Assembly: GCF_003026285.1 (NCBI RefSeq)
Contig: NZ_PYOD01000002.1
Coordinates: 985,853 to 1,049,852 of the forward strand
DNA from: Photobacterium profundum
Lineage (GTDB): Bacteria > Pseudomonadota > Gammaproteobacteria > Enterobacterales > Vibrionaceae
Length of the DNA: 64,000 nucleotides
Direction: 5' to 3'
The notes under the pieces were generated by a model. It did not search any database. It was not told where the DNA came from and was given only the letters and a program-made list of their open reading frames with translations. Position numbers and translations under genes: made by a program. Below, one piece after another: positions 27,200-35,258 of this stretch (position 1 is the first letter of the stretch; every line of letters starts with the position of its first letter).

Positions 27200-27788
27200 A
27201 GGTTGAATGCAGAGACTGCATTGATGCCATAATATTTGCCAATTTTTCAATTTTGAGATTAGAAAGTTGGCGATAATCAAAGTAAGGACACACTACCACT
27301 CTATGCTCTTCATTTATGGCAAATTCGTGATCAAGCCAAGTGAGTGAGACTGTTAATTTACCTTCGCTAACGAGCCGTTTAGCATACGTTCGTCCCATAA
27401 TGATATGGAAAGATTGTTGAGCATGCTTTTCTGGTGAAAATGGTTCAGATGATGGAGGCAATTCAGGTTGTGGAGATAAAGCTGGTGGTGAGAACAGCAA
27501 TGCCGTATCGCTATTTGTTTGAAGCAATAATTGGTCACGATAATCTTGCCAGCACGACGTAGACTCGACAAGGTTAAATAGCCTTGTATCTAACGTGAAA
27601 AGTAATTTGGCGTAAACGTTAAAAACTTTCCTCCAGCCATTGCCACAGGCTTCCCCAATAGCGGTAACCTCACCGGGCATTACTGGGGTTATCTCAGTTA
27701 ATGATTGGTAGTTCATCATGGCTGGAGTATTTTCTATGTACACTGCAATCTGACATTCTGGGCACCCAAGACCAATACGCTGTTTCAT
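27171..27788 (-). CDS. Hypothetical protein, 205 aa
   Basis: I do not recognise a characterised family. The product is soluble with no signal peptide. The N-terminus has GCPECQIAVYIEN with a CxxC pair. A middle Pro/Ser/Glu-rich linker (about 100-120: PPALSPQPELPPSSEPFSPE) separates two ordered halves, and the second half has SFHIIMGRTYAKRL and RVVVCPYFDYRQLSN. AAGGAG-like sequence precedes the start. The 3' end overlaps the convergent fetB by 29 bases with no terminator between them. Confidence 0.75.
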   Translation of the reverse strand: MKQRIGLGCPECQIAVYIENTPAMMNYQSLTEITPVMPGEVTAIGEACGNGWRKVFNVYAKLLFTLDTRLFNLVESTSCWQDYRDQLLLQTNSDTALLFSPPALSPQPELPPSSEPFSPEKHAQQSFHIIMGRTYAKRLVSEGKLTVSLTWLDHEFAINEEHRVVVCPYFDYRQLSNLKIEKLANIMASMQSLHSTSISSIARNG

Positions 27789-28014
27789 CGAAACTCCTTG
27801 TTACATTTAATTGCTCTTAATCTAGTCTGAACCAGAGCGTTTTATAGTAGTTATAACTAGCCGTTTTTAATAGATTCTTAGCAAAGAATGGAACTTATTC
27901 GCTATGTTTTTGTCCAATTCTGTCGATCTCATAACACGGCACTGACTTTGGCATGACACTTGCCGAAGGTTCAAATGTACCATGTTCATAATAAAAATTA
28001 CTTATGAGCATTTT

Positions 28015-28359
28015 ATGAAATTATTAATTTCTATTTTCTTGATGATGTCATTCGCGATTCCTTCGTACGCTTGGGCAGATAAGGGACATGGCAAAGGGCA
28101 CGGTAAAGGGCATAAAAAGCACCATCACCATAATACTGTTGTGGTCGTAAAGCCGAAATATAAGAAGAAAAAACATCATCATCATCACAATACTGTTGTG
28201 GTCGTTCAGCCGCCACGTAATCGCTATTATCACCGTTCTCGTTTACCTGAGATTGCAACTTTTGCAGTGATTGCTGGTGTCTCTTACGCTATTGTTGATA
28301 ACGTTTTTTATAAGAAATCGGGTGACCGATATGATTATGTAGACAGTCCACGTCGTTAA
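28015..28359 (+). CDS. Exported His/Lys-rich small protein
   Basis: The product has 114 aa from the ATG at 28015, which gives a clean signal peptide (MKLLISIFLMMSFAIPSYAWA); the upstream in-frame ATG would bury it. The mature part has GHGKGHGKGHKK, then two copies of a HHHHNTVVVV unit separated by a Lys/Tyr stretch (KPKYKKKK). A conserved-looking hydrophobic segment follows (IATFAVIAGVSYAIVDNVFYKK, about 82-103). Clusters of His suggest divalent metal binding in the periplasm (inference). It is a single gene with its own terminator. Confidence 0.8.
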   Translation: MKLLISIFLMMSFAIPSYAWADKGHGKGHGKGHKKHHHHNTVVVVKPKYKKKKHHHHHNTVVVVQPPRNRYYHRSRLPEIATFAVIAGVSYAIVDNVFYKKSGDRYDYVDSPRR

Positions 28360-28383
28360 TATGATATTCAGAGATGTATAAAG

Positions 28384-28419
28384 TAGGCATTAGACATGTA
28401 CGTTTGATGCCTATTTTTT
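28384..28419 (+). terminator. Terminator of the His-rich protein gene
   Basis: TAGGCAT pairs with ATGCCTA across a 16-base loop, followed by six Ts. Confidence 0.75.
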
Positions 28420-28863
28420 CCCTTCCTTCTTATTTATTCCACCTCCAATCTCATCATTTTTCATCGTATGTTCTACAAAGGCTATAAATGGGCGCTTGCT
28501 CACAAACAGAATAATGCACTGCTTTTTAGCTGCTGAATACATCATTACATTCTCTATGTGATGATTTTTAGTTGTTAATTATTAGTGGTTTACGGTTTTA
28601 TTGGTGAACCCATCTAGTTTTACGCTAGTGTAGATGCTTAATTTGAAGTGTTAATCTGATTTAATGTGAAATAGTGGTTTATAATTTCGTATTATTTGTT
28701 TTAATCGAAATTTAAATTGTCTTTACTTGGCTTTTGCAGTTTTTTGTTTAATTCTAATTGTAATCGAATTGTTACAAAGTGGCGGCGCCGAATAACATTC
28801 TTAAGCGTTAAACAGAATGTTGGTTTTTGCTAGGGATTTAAGCAAGCATTAGGACAAGATGAT
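28420..28863. promoter_or_regulatory. Non-coding region with inverted repeat before the dioxygenase gene
   Basis: No gene is seen. AACATTC (28794-28800) and GAATGTT (28815-28821) form an inverted repeat with a 14-base spacer, about 43 bases before the dioxygenase start and followed by GGTTTTTG. It could be an operator or a leader hairpin. Confidence 0.4.
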
Positions 28864-29520
28864 ATGAATTCTACGCTAGATCGTACTCTACAACTGACTC
28901 AATTAAGTGGACAGGCTGTAAAAGAACTTTCTCCATCATTCGACCAATTACCCAAAACTGATCACGCTGATGGTGAATATCGATTACGTCGTTATTCAAT
29001 TGTGAGAGTAAGTAATGGCAAAGTTCAAGCTATGCCTAAACGTCGCTTTATGCAGTCTGATGAGGTTAATACCTTTCAAGGAAATGTTTGCCGAAGCTTT
29101 GAACCATTAGATGAAAGCATGCTTGGTAGCGCCGGTATGTTTGAGATGTGTGAAGTCTTTAAAAATGCCAACGTACTGTCTGATGAGCAAGAGATCGAGA
29201 TTCATCAAATTCGTATTGCTGCAATCAATGATGAAACACAAGTTGCACCAGAAGGTGTTCATCAAGATGGGTTTAATCATATTGCCGTGATTGGTATTGA
29301 CCGTCATAACATTGAAGGTGGCGAATTCATGGTTTATCGAGATAAAACAGATATCCCATTTTTAAGCATGGCGTTACAACAGGGCGAAGTTGCCATTCTG
29401 GCGGATAACCAACTATGGCATAACGCTCGTCCAATTAAAGCGGTAAAGCAAGATGAGCAAGGCTATCTTGATTTATTTGTACTGACTGCAAAGGAGGCTA
29501 CTCATGCTCTTCACGCCTAG
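28864..29520 (+). CDS. 2-oxoglutarate/Fe(II) dioxygenase family protein (PF10014-like)
   Basis: The product is a 218-aa soluble protein expected to hydroxylate a small molecule using Fe(II), O2 and 2-oxoglutarate. The iron triad is visible as H133-x-D135 in EGVHQDGFNHIAV and H186 in NQLWHNARPI, with R189 placed to bind 2-oxoglutarate. The fold and spacing fit the bacterial L-isoleucine 4-hydroxylase group (family knowledge). Its stop codon lies inside the next gene (17-base overlap), which encodes a class V PLP enzyme, so the two products are made together. The substrate is not known; a free amino acid is a reasonable guess. Confidence 0.82.
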   Translation: MNSTLDRTLQLTQLSGQAVKELSPSFDQLPKTDHADGEYRLRRYSIVRVSNGKVQAMPKRRFMQSDEVNTFQGNVCRSFEPLDESMLGSAGMFEMCEVFKNANVLSDEQEIEIHQIRIAAINDETQVAPEGVHQDGFNHIAVIGIDRHNIEGGEFMVYRDKTDIPFLSMALQQGEVAILADNQLWHNARPIKAVKQDEQGYLDLFVLTAKEATHALHA

Positions 29521-30748
29521 TGCTGTTCGCCCTGCCTTTCCTGCCTTACATCAAACTGTCAATAATAAGCCCGTTTACTTTTTTGACGGTCCTGGCGGAT
29601 CACAAGTTCCTCAGTCTGTTTTAGATGCAATGGTAGGGTATCTTGGACACTACAACTCTAACTTGGGTGGTTCTTTTTTCTCAAGTTCAGTAACCGTATC
29701 TTTGATGCAAGAAGCGAGAATATCGGCTCAAGCATTATTAGGTGCAGCGTCACCCAACAATATTGTGTTTGGCGCAAATATGACCTCACTTACCTTCCAA
29801 TTAAGTCGTGCGATTAGTCGCGATTGGCAAGTAGGTGATGAGGTGATCGTTACAGCATTAGATCACTATTCAAATGTGTCTAGCTGGCAACAAGCCGCAG
29901 AAGACAAAGGTGTAATTGTTCACCAAGTACGGGTGAACGAAGATGATTGCACATTAGATTATGATCATTTTGAATCTTTGCTTAGCGATAAAACCCGTTT
30001 GGTTGCCGTAACGTATGCCTCGAATACGAGCGGCTCTTTAGTGGATGTGAAGCGATTAATCGATGCTGCACACGCTGTTGACGCGCAAGTTTATGTTGAT
30101 GCGGTTCACTATGCGCCACATGCCCTAGTGGACGTACAAGATCTTGATTGTGATTATTTAGTGTGTTCAGCCTATAAGTTCTTTGGTCCGCATGTGGGGA
30201 TTGCTTACATTGCTCCCCAGTGGTTACAGACATTACAACCTTATAAAGTTGAACCTGCGACAGATGAAGGTCCCGGACGGTTTGAAACGGGCACACAAAG
30301 TTTTGAGGCGTTAGCTGGATTCGTTGCTGCGGTGGATTATCTTGCACAGTGGGGCGATCAAGATGCATCGTTACGTCAACGCTTATTAACGAGTTTTGTT
30401 CAATATCAAGAGCATGAAAAAGCCCTTAGTCATCATTTTTTAAGCAAACTTGCAGAGTTTGGTAACGTTAGTCTCTACGGAATTAATAGCCCGCACCAGT
30501 TAAGTGAGCGCACACCAACCTTTGCTATACGAATTGATGATGTAATGCCATCAGATGTTGCGGCACATCTTGGGCAAAATAACATGTGTGTGTGGAATGG
30601 TCATTTCTACGCTCAAGGGTTATGTAAACAGTTAGGTGTGATGGATAACGGTGGTGTTATTCGCATTGGTTTAATGCACTACAACACGATCGATGAAATT
30701 GATTCACTATTTACTGAGTTAGCGCCATTTCTAATAAAAAAGAAGTAA
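29504..30748 (+). CDS. Class V aminotransferase / cysteine-desulfurase-like PLP enzyme
   Basis: The product is 414 aa. The start at 29504 is fixed by a perfect AAGGAGG seven bases upstream, inside the dioxygenase gene. The N-terminus has VYFFDGPGGSQVPQSVLDAM, the PLP-phosphate region FGANMTSLTF, the DHYSN substrate-side segment, VYVDAVHYAPH with the PLP-ring Asp, and the Schiff-base lysine K225 in SAYKFFGPHVG. This matches the cysteine-desulfurase-like subfamily (TIGR01976 type). The usual mobile-loop Cys of SufS/IscS is not obvious, so sulfur transfer is doubtful. Coupling to the dioxygenase suggests amino-acid transformation. Confidence 0.85.
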   Translation: MLFTPSAVRPAFPALHQTVNNKPVYFFDGPGGSQVPQSVLDAMVGYLGHYNSNLGGSFFSSSVTVSLMQEARISAQALLGAASPNNIVFGANMTSLTFQLSRAISRDWQVGDEVIVTALDHYSNVSSWQQAAEDKGVIVHQVRVNEDDCTLDYDHFESLLSDKTRLVAVTYASNTSGSLVDVKRLIDAAHAVDAQVYVDAVHYAPHALVDVQDLDCDYLVCSAYKFFGPHVGIAYIAPQWLQTLQPYKVEPATDEGPGRFETGTQSFEALAGFVAAVDYLAQWGDQDASLRQRLLTSFVQYQEHEKALSHHFLSKLAEFGNVSLYGINSPHQLSERTPTFAIRIDDVMPSDVAAHLGQNNMCVWNGHFYAQGLCKQLGVMDNGGVIRIGLMHYNTIDEIDSLFTELAPFLIKKK

Positions 30749-30863
30749 CGTTTATAAAGATAAACATAAAAACAATAAGATATAAATAGATTCAAACGAT
30801 GTCACAGGCTTGAAATTTATAGGTATTGATAAATCATTCACCATAAATTTCTAAAATAACGAT

Positions 30864-30911
30864 AAAGCCCTGCAAGTCTACCTCGTGAAGGTTTACTTCA
30901 GGGCTGTTTTG
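30864..30911. terminator. Terminator between convergent operons
   Basis: AGCCCTG, AAGT and ACCT pair with AGGT, ACTT and CAGGGCT in a long interrupted stem, followed by GTTTTG. AAAG on the left supports use on the other strand. Confidence 0.8.
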
Positions 30912-30962
30912 TACCGCTGATGGTTTGGTATTAATTGCCTTATTCGGTGTGTACTCGGTGGA

Positions 30963-31604
30963 TTACTTTGAATTGGGCTGTGCAGCTAAAAAGCTGTCGT
31001 ATACCCACTGGTAAGATGTATGTTCTCCTAGTACACCACCTAGCTCCATCCCTTTTTCACTTCGCCAATCATGCATGAGTTCAGCTAACACTGCTGCCCA
31101 AGTGGTAACTTTTACCCCAGCTTGCGTCATACGCATCATTGCTGCATTACGCACCGTTTCATTCCACGTTCCTGATGCATCAACCACAGCATACACATCG
31201 TAACCATCAGCCACGGCAGAAATAGCGGGGAACATCAAACAAACGTCTGTCACTACGCCTGCCATAATGATTTTCTTGCGACCTGTCGCTTCAATAGCAC
31301 CTTTGAAATCAGTGTTATCCCATGCGTTGATTTCACCTGAACGCTCTATCACATTATTACCTAATAGTTCGAGAATATCGGGCATGATCGGACCGTTTGG
31401 CCCTTGCGGCATGCTTGCAGTGATCACCGAAGGCAAATCTAAGGTCTTAGCCATGCTGCACAAACCACGAATGTTGGCTTTCGTTAAATGTACATCTTGG
31501 TCACGACAGCTGAGAAGCAAACCGGTTTGATGATCGATCATCGCAATCACGGCATTACCTGGGGTTAGGCGCTCAGCGAAAACAGATTTGTTTTGTGTGT
31601 TCAT
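30963..31604 (-). CDS. Isochorismatase-fold cysteine hydrolase (YcaC-like)
   Basis: The product is a 213-aa cytoplasmic enzyme. The catalytic triad of the family is visible: D24 in AMIDHQTG, a Lys in ATGRKKIIMAG, and the nucleophile C122 in VVTDVCL. The length and MIDHQTGLL start fit YcaC-type hydrolases rather than nicotinamidases. The substrate is unknown for this subgroup. It lies 55 bases after a pirin gene in the same direction with no terminator between, so the two are co-transcribed, and a divergent LysR gene follows that operon. Confidence 0.88.
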   Translation of the reverse strand: MNTQNKSVFAERLTPGNAVIAMIDHQTGLLLSCRDQDVHLTKANIRGLCSMAKTLDLPSVITASMPQGPNGPIMPDILELLGNNVIERSGEINAWDNTDFKGAIEATGRKKIIMAGVVTDVCLMFPAISAVADGYDVYAVVDASGTWNETVRNAAMMRMTQAGVKVTTWAAVLAELMHDWRSEKGMELGGVLGEHTSYQWVYDSFLAAQPNSK

Positions 31605-31659
31605 GGTGACTCTCCTTGATGATTGATATATATGCTTTCTTTATAAAATCTAATGTTTA

Positions 31660-32340
31660 CTATGCCGTTGTTGCTTGAATCACAATTAGCTGCACTATGT
31701 CTTGTGCTTCAATTTGTAAGTAATCTCCGCGCAATAAATCGCCGTCTTGTACGATTTCACCATTAGCGGTTGCTGTGCCTTTGGTTAAGTACGCTAAATA
31801 TGTACTGTCGAGAGAGAGCTGTTCGCCAGCTCGTAATACCGCAACACTGATCTGTGTTTTGGCAGGGAAAGTGTCGGCAGTTGTTGAACCACCATAAATA
31901 CGGCTGAGTGTGCCATCTTCAGGTTGATACACTTTATAGTCTGCTGCTTGACCACTAGTTTCAGGTAGTACCCAAAGCTGCACCATGCGGTTCCATGCTG
32001 TATCTGGGTTAATTTCATTGTGTGAGAAACCTTCACCACCAGCTCGTTGTACCTGCACATCATGAGTATTTAAATCTTGTCCGTGTCCCAATGAACCTTT
32101 ATGGGCGATACGGCCTTCAACCATGACTGAAATAACATCGACTTCGTGGTGGCTGTGCATGTGGGTTTCACCGTGCGGTGCAAAGCGAGCATCAGCAAGG
32201 TAGACAAAGTTGCCGAGCCCCGGCCAGCTGCCATCGTTGTTAGCTGTTGGTCCGAAAGCAAAGGGGGCTTTCACCATACGATGCTCACGCACACCTGCAA
32301 ATCCACCTTGGTTTAATGTGTCACGTCGTAAAATTTCCAT
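31660..32340 (-). CDS. Pirin-family bicupin protein (YhaK-like)
   Basis: The product is a 226-aa bicupin. The N-terminus has FGPTANNDGSWPGLGNFVYLADARFAPHGETHMHSHHEVDVISVMVEGRIAHKDSLG-type sequence, with the cupin metal-binding HMHSHHE cluster (about 57-63). A second, degenerate cupin follows after about residue 130. YhaK-type pirins respond to redox or nitrosative stress in E. coli (family knowledge). The operon order here, pirin then isochorismatase-like, opposite a LysR gene, resembles the yhaK/yhaJ neighbourhood. It is cytoplasmic. Confidence 0.88.
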   Translation of the reverse strand: MEILRRDTLNQGGFAGVREHRMVKAPFAFGPTANNDGSWPGLGNFVYLADARFAPHGETHMHSHHEVDVISVMVEGRIAHKGSLGHGQDLNTHDVQVQRAGGEGFSHNEINPDTAWNRMVQLWVLPETSGQAADYKVYQPEDGTLSRIYGGSTTADTFPAKTQISVAVLRAGEQLSLDSTYLAYLTKGTATANGEIVQDGDLLRGDYLQIEAQDIVQLIVIQATTA

Positions 32341-32464
32341 GGCTAACTTCCTCTCTGCTCGTTGTTGTGTTGCCGTTGATTAGAAGCATAGATTGTTCTT
32401 TAATTTTGATAAATGGTGTAATCTGGGAATTACTGTTCTAAAAATGGAACAATTGGAGTGTTAG

Positions 32465-33358
32465 ATGCAGGATTTGAACGACATGGTTATTTTTGCACGC
32501 GTGGTACAAGCGGGAGGCTTCACTGCTGCTGCAGAGATACTGGCGTTACCTAAATCGAATGTGAGTCGGCGGGTAGCTCGGCTAGAAAGTGATTTGGGTG
32601 TGCGGCTGCTAGAACGTACAACGCGCAAAATTCATGTAACAGAAATTGGTGAAATCTATTTCCATCATTGTTTACGGATTATTGAAGAGTCCGAACATGC
32701 AGATCTTTCAGTGCAATCTATGGTGGCTGAGCCTCGTGGTATTTTGCGGGTGAGTGCATCTGTGACGACAGGGCAGCAATTATTGGCTCCACTATTACCA
32801 TCGTTCATGGCACAGTTCCCGAATATTGAGTTGCAATTAGAGTTGACTAACCGTCGGATAGATTTGATTGAAGAGGGGTTGGATGTTGCGATTCGTGTGG
32901 GGTTGTTGGAAGATTCACGTTTGGTCTCGAGAAAGCTAGGGGTAAGCCAGCACCACTTGTATGCGAGCCAAACATATCTTGATCAGCAAGCACTGCTTAC
33001 TGAGCCTGAACAACTTTGCTCTCACCGCGTATTATTGATGAGCGATCAGGCTGGCGCAAAAAAGCATGTTGTGGTACTGAATAAGAATGAACAAACACAA
33101 CAGATTAGTGTTCAACCTTTGTGTACGGCAAATGACTTTCATAGTTTGCATCAGTTCGCCAAGCAAGGCATGGGTATAGCCGTATTACCACACTATATGT
33201 GCCATGATCCTGACGATAAACTCGTGCGGGTTTTACCTGCATGGTCATGTCCGTCATTAGATTTTCATGCGATTTACCCAAGCCATCGTGGTGCAACGCC
33301 TAAGTTACGGGTATTCCTCGATTTTATGAAAATAGCGTTTGCTAATCGGTTACAATAA
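32465..33358 (+). CDS. LysR-family transcriptional regulator (YhaJ-like position)
   Basis: The product is 297 aa. The N-terminal DNA-binding domain is DLNDMVIFARVVQAGGFTAAAEILALPKSNVSRRVARLESDLGVRLL (about 3-49), and a CrgA-type effector domain follows (GILRVSASVTTGQQLLAPLLPSFM). TTGGAG precedes the ATG. It is divergent from the pirin operon across a 124-base gap, the usual arrangement for a LysR regulator and its target. The effector is unknown. Confidence 0.9.
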   Translation: MQDLNDMVIFARVVQAGGFTAAAEILALPKSNVSRRVARLESDLGVRLLERTTRKIHVTEIGEIYFHHCLRIIEESEHADLSVQSMVAEPRGILRVSASVTTGQQLLAPLLPSFMAQFPNIELQLELTNRRIDLIEEGLDVAIRVGLLEDSRLVSRKLGVSQHHLYASQTYLDQQALLTEPEQLCSHRVLLMSDQAGAKKHVVVLNKNEQTQQISVQPLCTANDFHSLHQFAKQGMGIAVLPHYMCHDPDDKLVRVLPAWSCPSLDFHAIYPSHRGATPKLRVFLDFMKIAFANRLQ

Positions 33359-33514
33359 TATCGTGATAACACTAGTACTTGATTTGTTTTAAAAATGTCA
33401 AAAAATCACACCATTAGTCTGCTCACGGTATAAAATTAACGGTAAGATGATTGAGAATATTATGTTGAAAGATACATAGACTCTATAAATAGAAAAATAA
33501 ATGGTGAGTAGCAA

Positions 33515-33706
33515 ATGTTAAAATATATTGTATTGGCGTTAATTGGCTTTGGTATTTATATTGGTGTGAATTATCAAGAGCAATTTTCTGATCTAACAAA
33601 TTCCCGGTCATTCGAAGATGTTCAAGATGTCTATGAAGATGTTAAAGATCAAGCGATGGATGATTTTAGTACCATTTCTGACAAGGTAGAAGACCTCCAG
33701 AATTAA
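33515..33706 (+). CDS. Small membrane-anchored protein, 63 aa
   Basis: The product has one N-terminal hydrophobic helix (MLKYIVLALIGFGIYIGVNYQ) and an acidic soluble part (FEDVQDVYEDVKDQAMDDFSTISDKVEDLQN) likely to form a short amphipathic helix. GGTGAG lies nine bases before the ATG, and a strong terminator follows, which supports it as a real gene. It has no recognisable family or function. It probably sits in the inner membrane with the acidic tail in the periplasm or cytoplasm. Confidence 0.75.
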   Translation: MLKYIVLALIGFGIYIGVNYQEQFSDLTNSRSFEDVQDVYEDVKDQAMDDFSTISDKVEDLQN

Positions 33707-33744
33707 TAGTAAACCTCGCTTGTAACTTGGGCTTGGATTCAAGC

Positions 33745-33783
33745 AAAAAGGTCGAGTCTTTGAAAAGTGACTCGACCTTTTTT
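33745..33783 (+). terminator. Terminator after the small membrane protein
   Basis: AAAAAGGTCGAGTC pairs with GACTCGACCTTTTTT around a 10-base loop. Confidence 0.95.
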
Positions 33784-33843
33784 GTATTATCTGAGCTATA
33801 CGGTATTTATACGCACCGTATTGTAAGGGATTAATTCTGTAGT

Positions 33844-35175
33844 TTAGTGGCTAGCTACAATGTAGAAGTAGTAAATCATTGATGCCGCGATAACATAAAC
33901 AGACCAATGGTCCTCTTTATACCGGCCTGTCGCGAGTTTTAGGAATGCGTACACTAACATTGCAGCGGCAATACCATTGCCCGCATTAAAGCTAAATATA
34001 CTCATGGCGACACAAACGAACGCAGGTAGGTATTCAGTAATGTCGTCGTAGTTTACTTTCTTCATTGAACCCATCATCGAAATACCAATGTACATCAGAA
34101 CGGGGGCCGTTGCAGCAGTAGGAATCATGCCCGCAAGTGGTGCTAAAAAGAGCGTTAAGGCAAAGCAGCCTGCCGTTACAATGGCAGTGAAGCCTGTACG
34201 ACCGCCAGCTTCAACACCCGCAGAACTTTCTACATAAGTGGTTAAAACTGGACATGAAAACAGTGCGCCAAATGTTGTTGCACAAGAATCAACATGGAAG
34301 TTTTTCTCTATGCCCGGCAGATTTCCGTCTTTATCTAAATATCCCGCTTGTGAACCTACACCTAGAAGCGTGCCCAGCGTCGAGAAGAAATCAGGAATAA
34401 AAAAAGCAAGTAAAAACGGCAAATATGCAGGACTTAGTGCACCCATAACATCAAGCTGGAGAAACATACTATCGATAGAGCCTGGCATGCTAAAAAAGCT
34501 ATCTGGAATGCTGGTAATACCGAGAGGTAAACTAATTAATGTGGTGAGTAAGATAGCGATAATAATGCCACCCTGTATTTTTCGCGCCACAAAAAAGAGC
34601 ACTAAGAAAAAACCGAGCATGGCGACTAACGTATTCGTTGCTGCTAAATCACCAAAGATGAGCACATTCTTCTTTGGATCCGCAATAATAACGCCAGCTT
34701 GTTTAAAGCCCAATAATGCGATAAATAAGCCAATTCCCACCCCAACAGATACTTTCACACTATGAGGAATAATACGCACAATAAAGTCTCTAACTCCTAG
34801 AAACGATACCAGCATAAAGAGCACGCCACTGATAAAGACAATCCCAGATGCAATACTTAACGGTACATCGTTACCCAGTAGAGTGAATGAGAATATTGCA
34901 ACACTACCTAAACCTGGACCAAGCACAAACGGTCGGTTGGTGTATATACCCATAGCAACGGTTGTTAATACCGTCATTAGTACTGTAATTGTTAACGCTG
35001 TATCAAAGGGTAAGCCACCTTTACTTAGCATGCCCGGAACAACTGCAACCATGTAAGCCATAGTCGCAAAGGTAGTGAATCCGCCTATGACTTCATTTTT
35101 TAAATTAGTTTTATTTCCTTGAAAGTCGAACCATTTGGCTAGACTAAAAGTCGATTTCTTTACGACAGTTTCCAT
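33844..35175 (-). CDS. NCS2/AzgA-family purine permease
   Basis: The product is a 443-aa inner-membrane protein with 12-14 helices. Family marks are GGFTTFATMAYMVAVVPGMLSKGG near the N-terminus, GVGIGLFIALLGFKQAGVI, and TTYVESSAGVEAGGRTGFTAIV, the AzgA helix 10 motif. Helix 3 has GPGLGSVAIFSFTLLG where most AzgA members have PGMGLNAxFxYTV, so the substrate pocket may differ. It lies 83 bases after an adenosine-deaminase-family gene in the same direction, suggesting uptake of a purine base or related compound coupled to deamination. Confidence 0.88.
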   Translation of the reverse strand: METVVKKSTFSLAKWFDFQGNKTNLKNEVIGGFTTFATMAYMVAVVPGMLSKGGLPFDTALTITVLMTVLTTVAMGIYTNRPFVLGPGLGSVAIFSFTLLGNDVPLSIASGIVFISGVLFMLVSFLGVRDFIVRIIPHSVKVSVGVGIGLFIALLGFKQAGVIIADPKKNVLIFGDLAATNTLVAMLGFFLVLFFVARKIQGGIIIAILLTTLISLPLGITSIPDSFFSMPGSIDSMFLQLDVMGALSPAYLPFLLAFFIPDFFSTLGTLLGVGSQAGYLDKDGNLPGIEKNFHVDSCATTFGALFSCPVLTTYVESSAGVEAGGRTGFTAIVTAGCFALTLFLAPLAGMIPTAATAPVLMYIGISMMGSMKKVNYDDITEYLPAFVCVAMSIFSFNAGNGIAAAMLVYAFLKLATGRYKEDHWSVYVIAASMIYYFYIVASH

Positions 35176-35258
35176 GGTATTCCCTCTGCACGTCGTGTTT
35201 ATTATGCTGTTTTATGTTGGGTTTTAATCTTCAGAGCGGTTAATACTGACTGTGAAAA

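Noticed and set aside
28090..28200. Possible CRISPR-like or tandem repeat array at the CATCATCAC-rich stretch
   Set aside because: The repetition comes from His codons in one gene. There are only two units and no spacer pattern.
28031..28258. Leftward frames opposite the His-rich protein gene
   Set aside because: They are mirror frames of the His codon repeats. The forward frame has a signal peptide and terminator.
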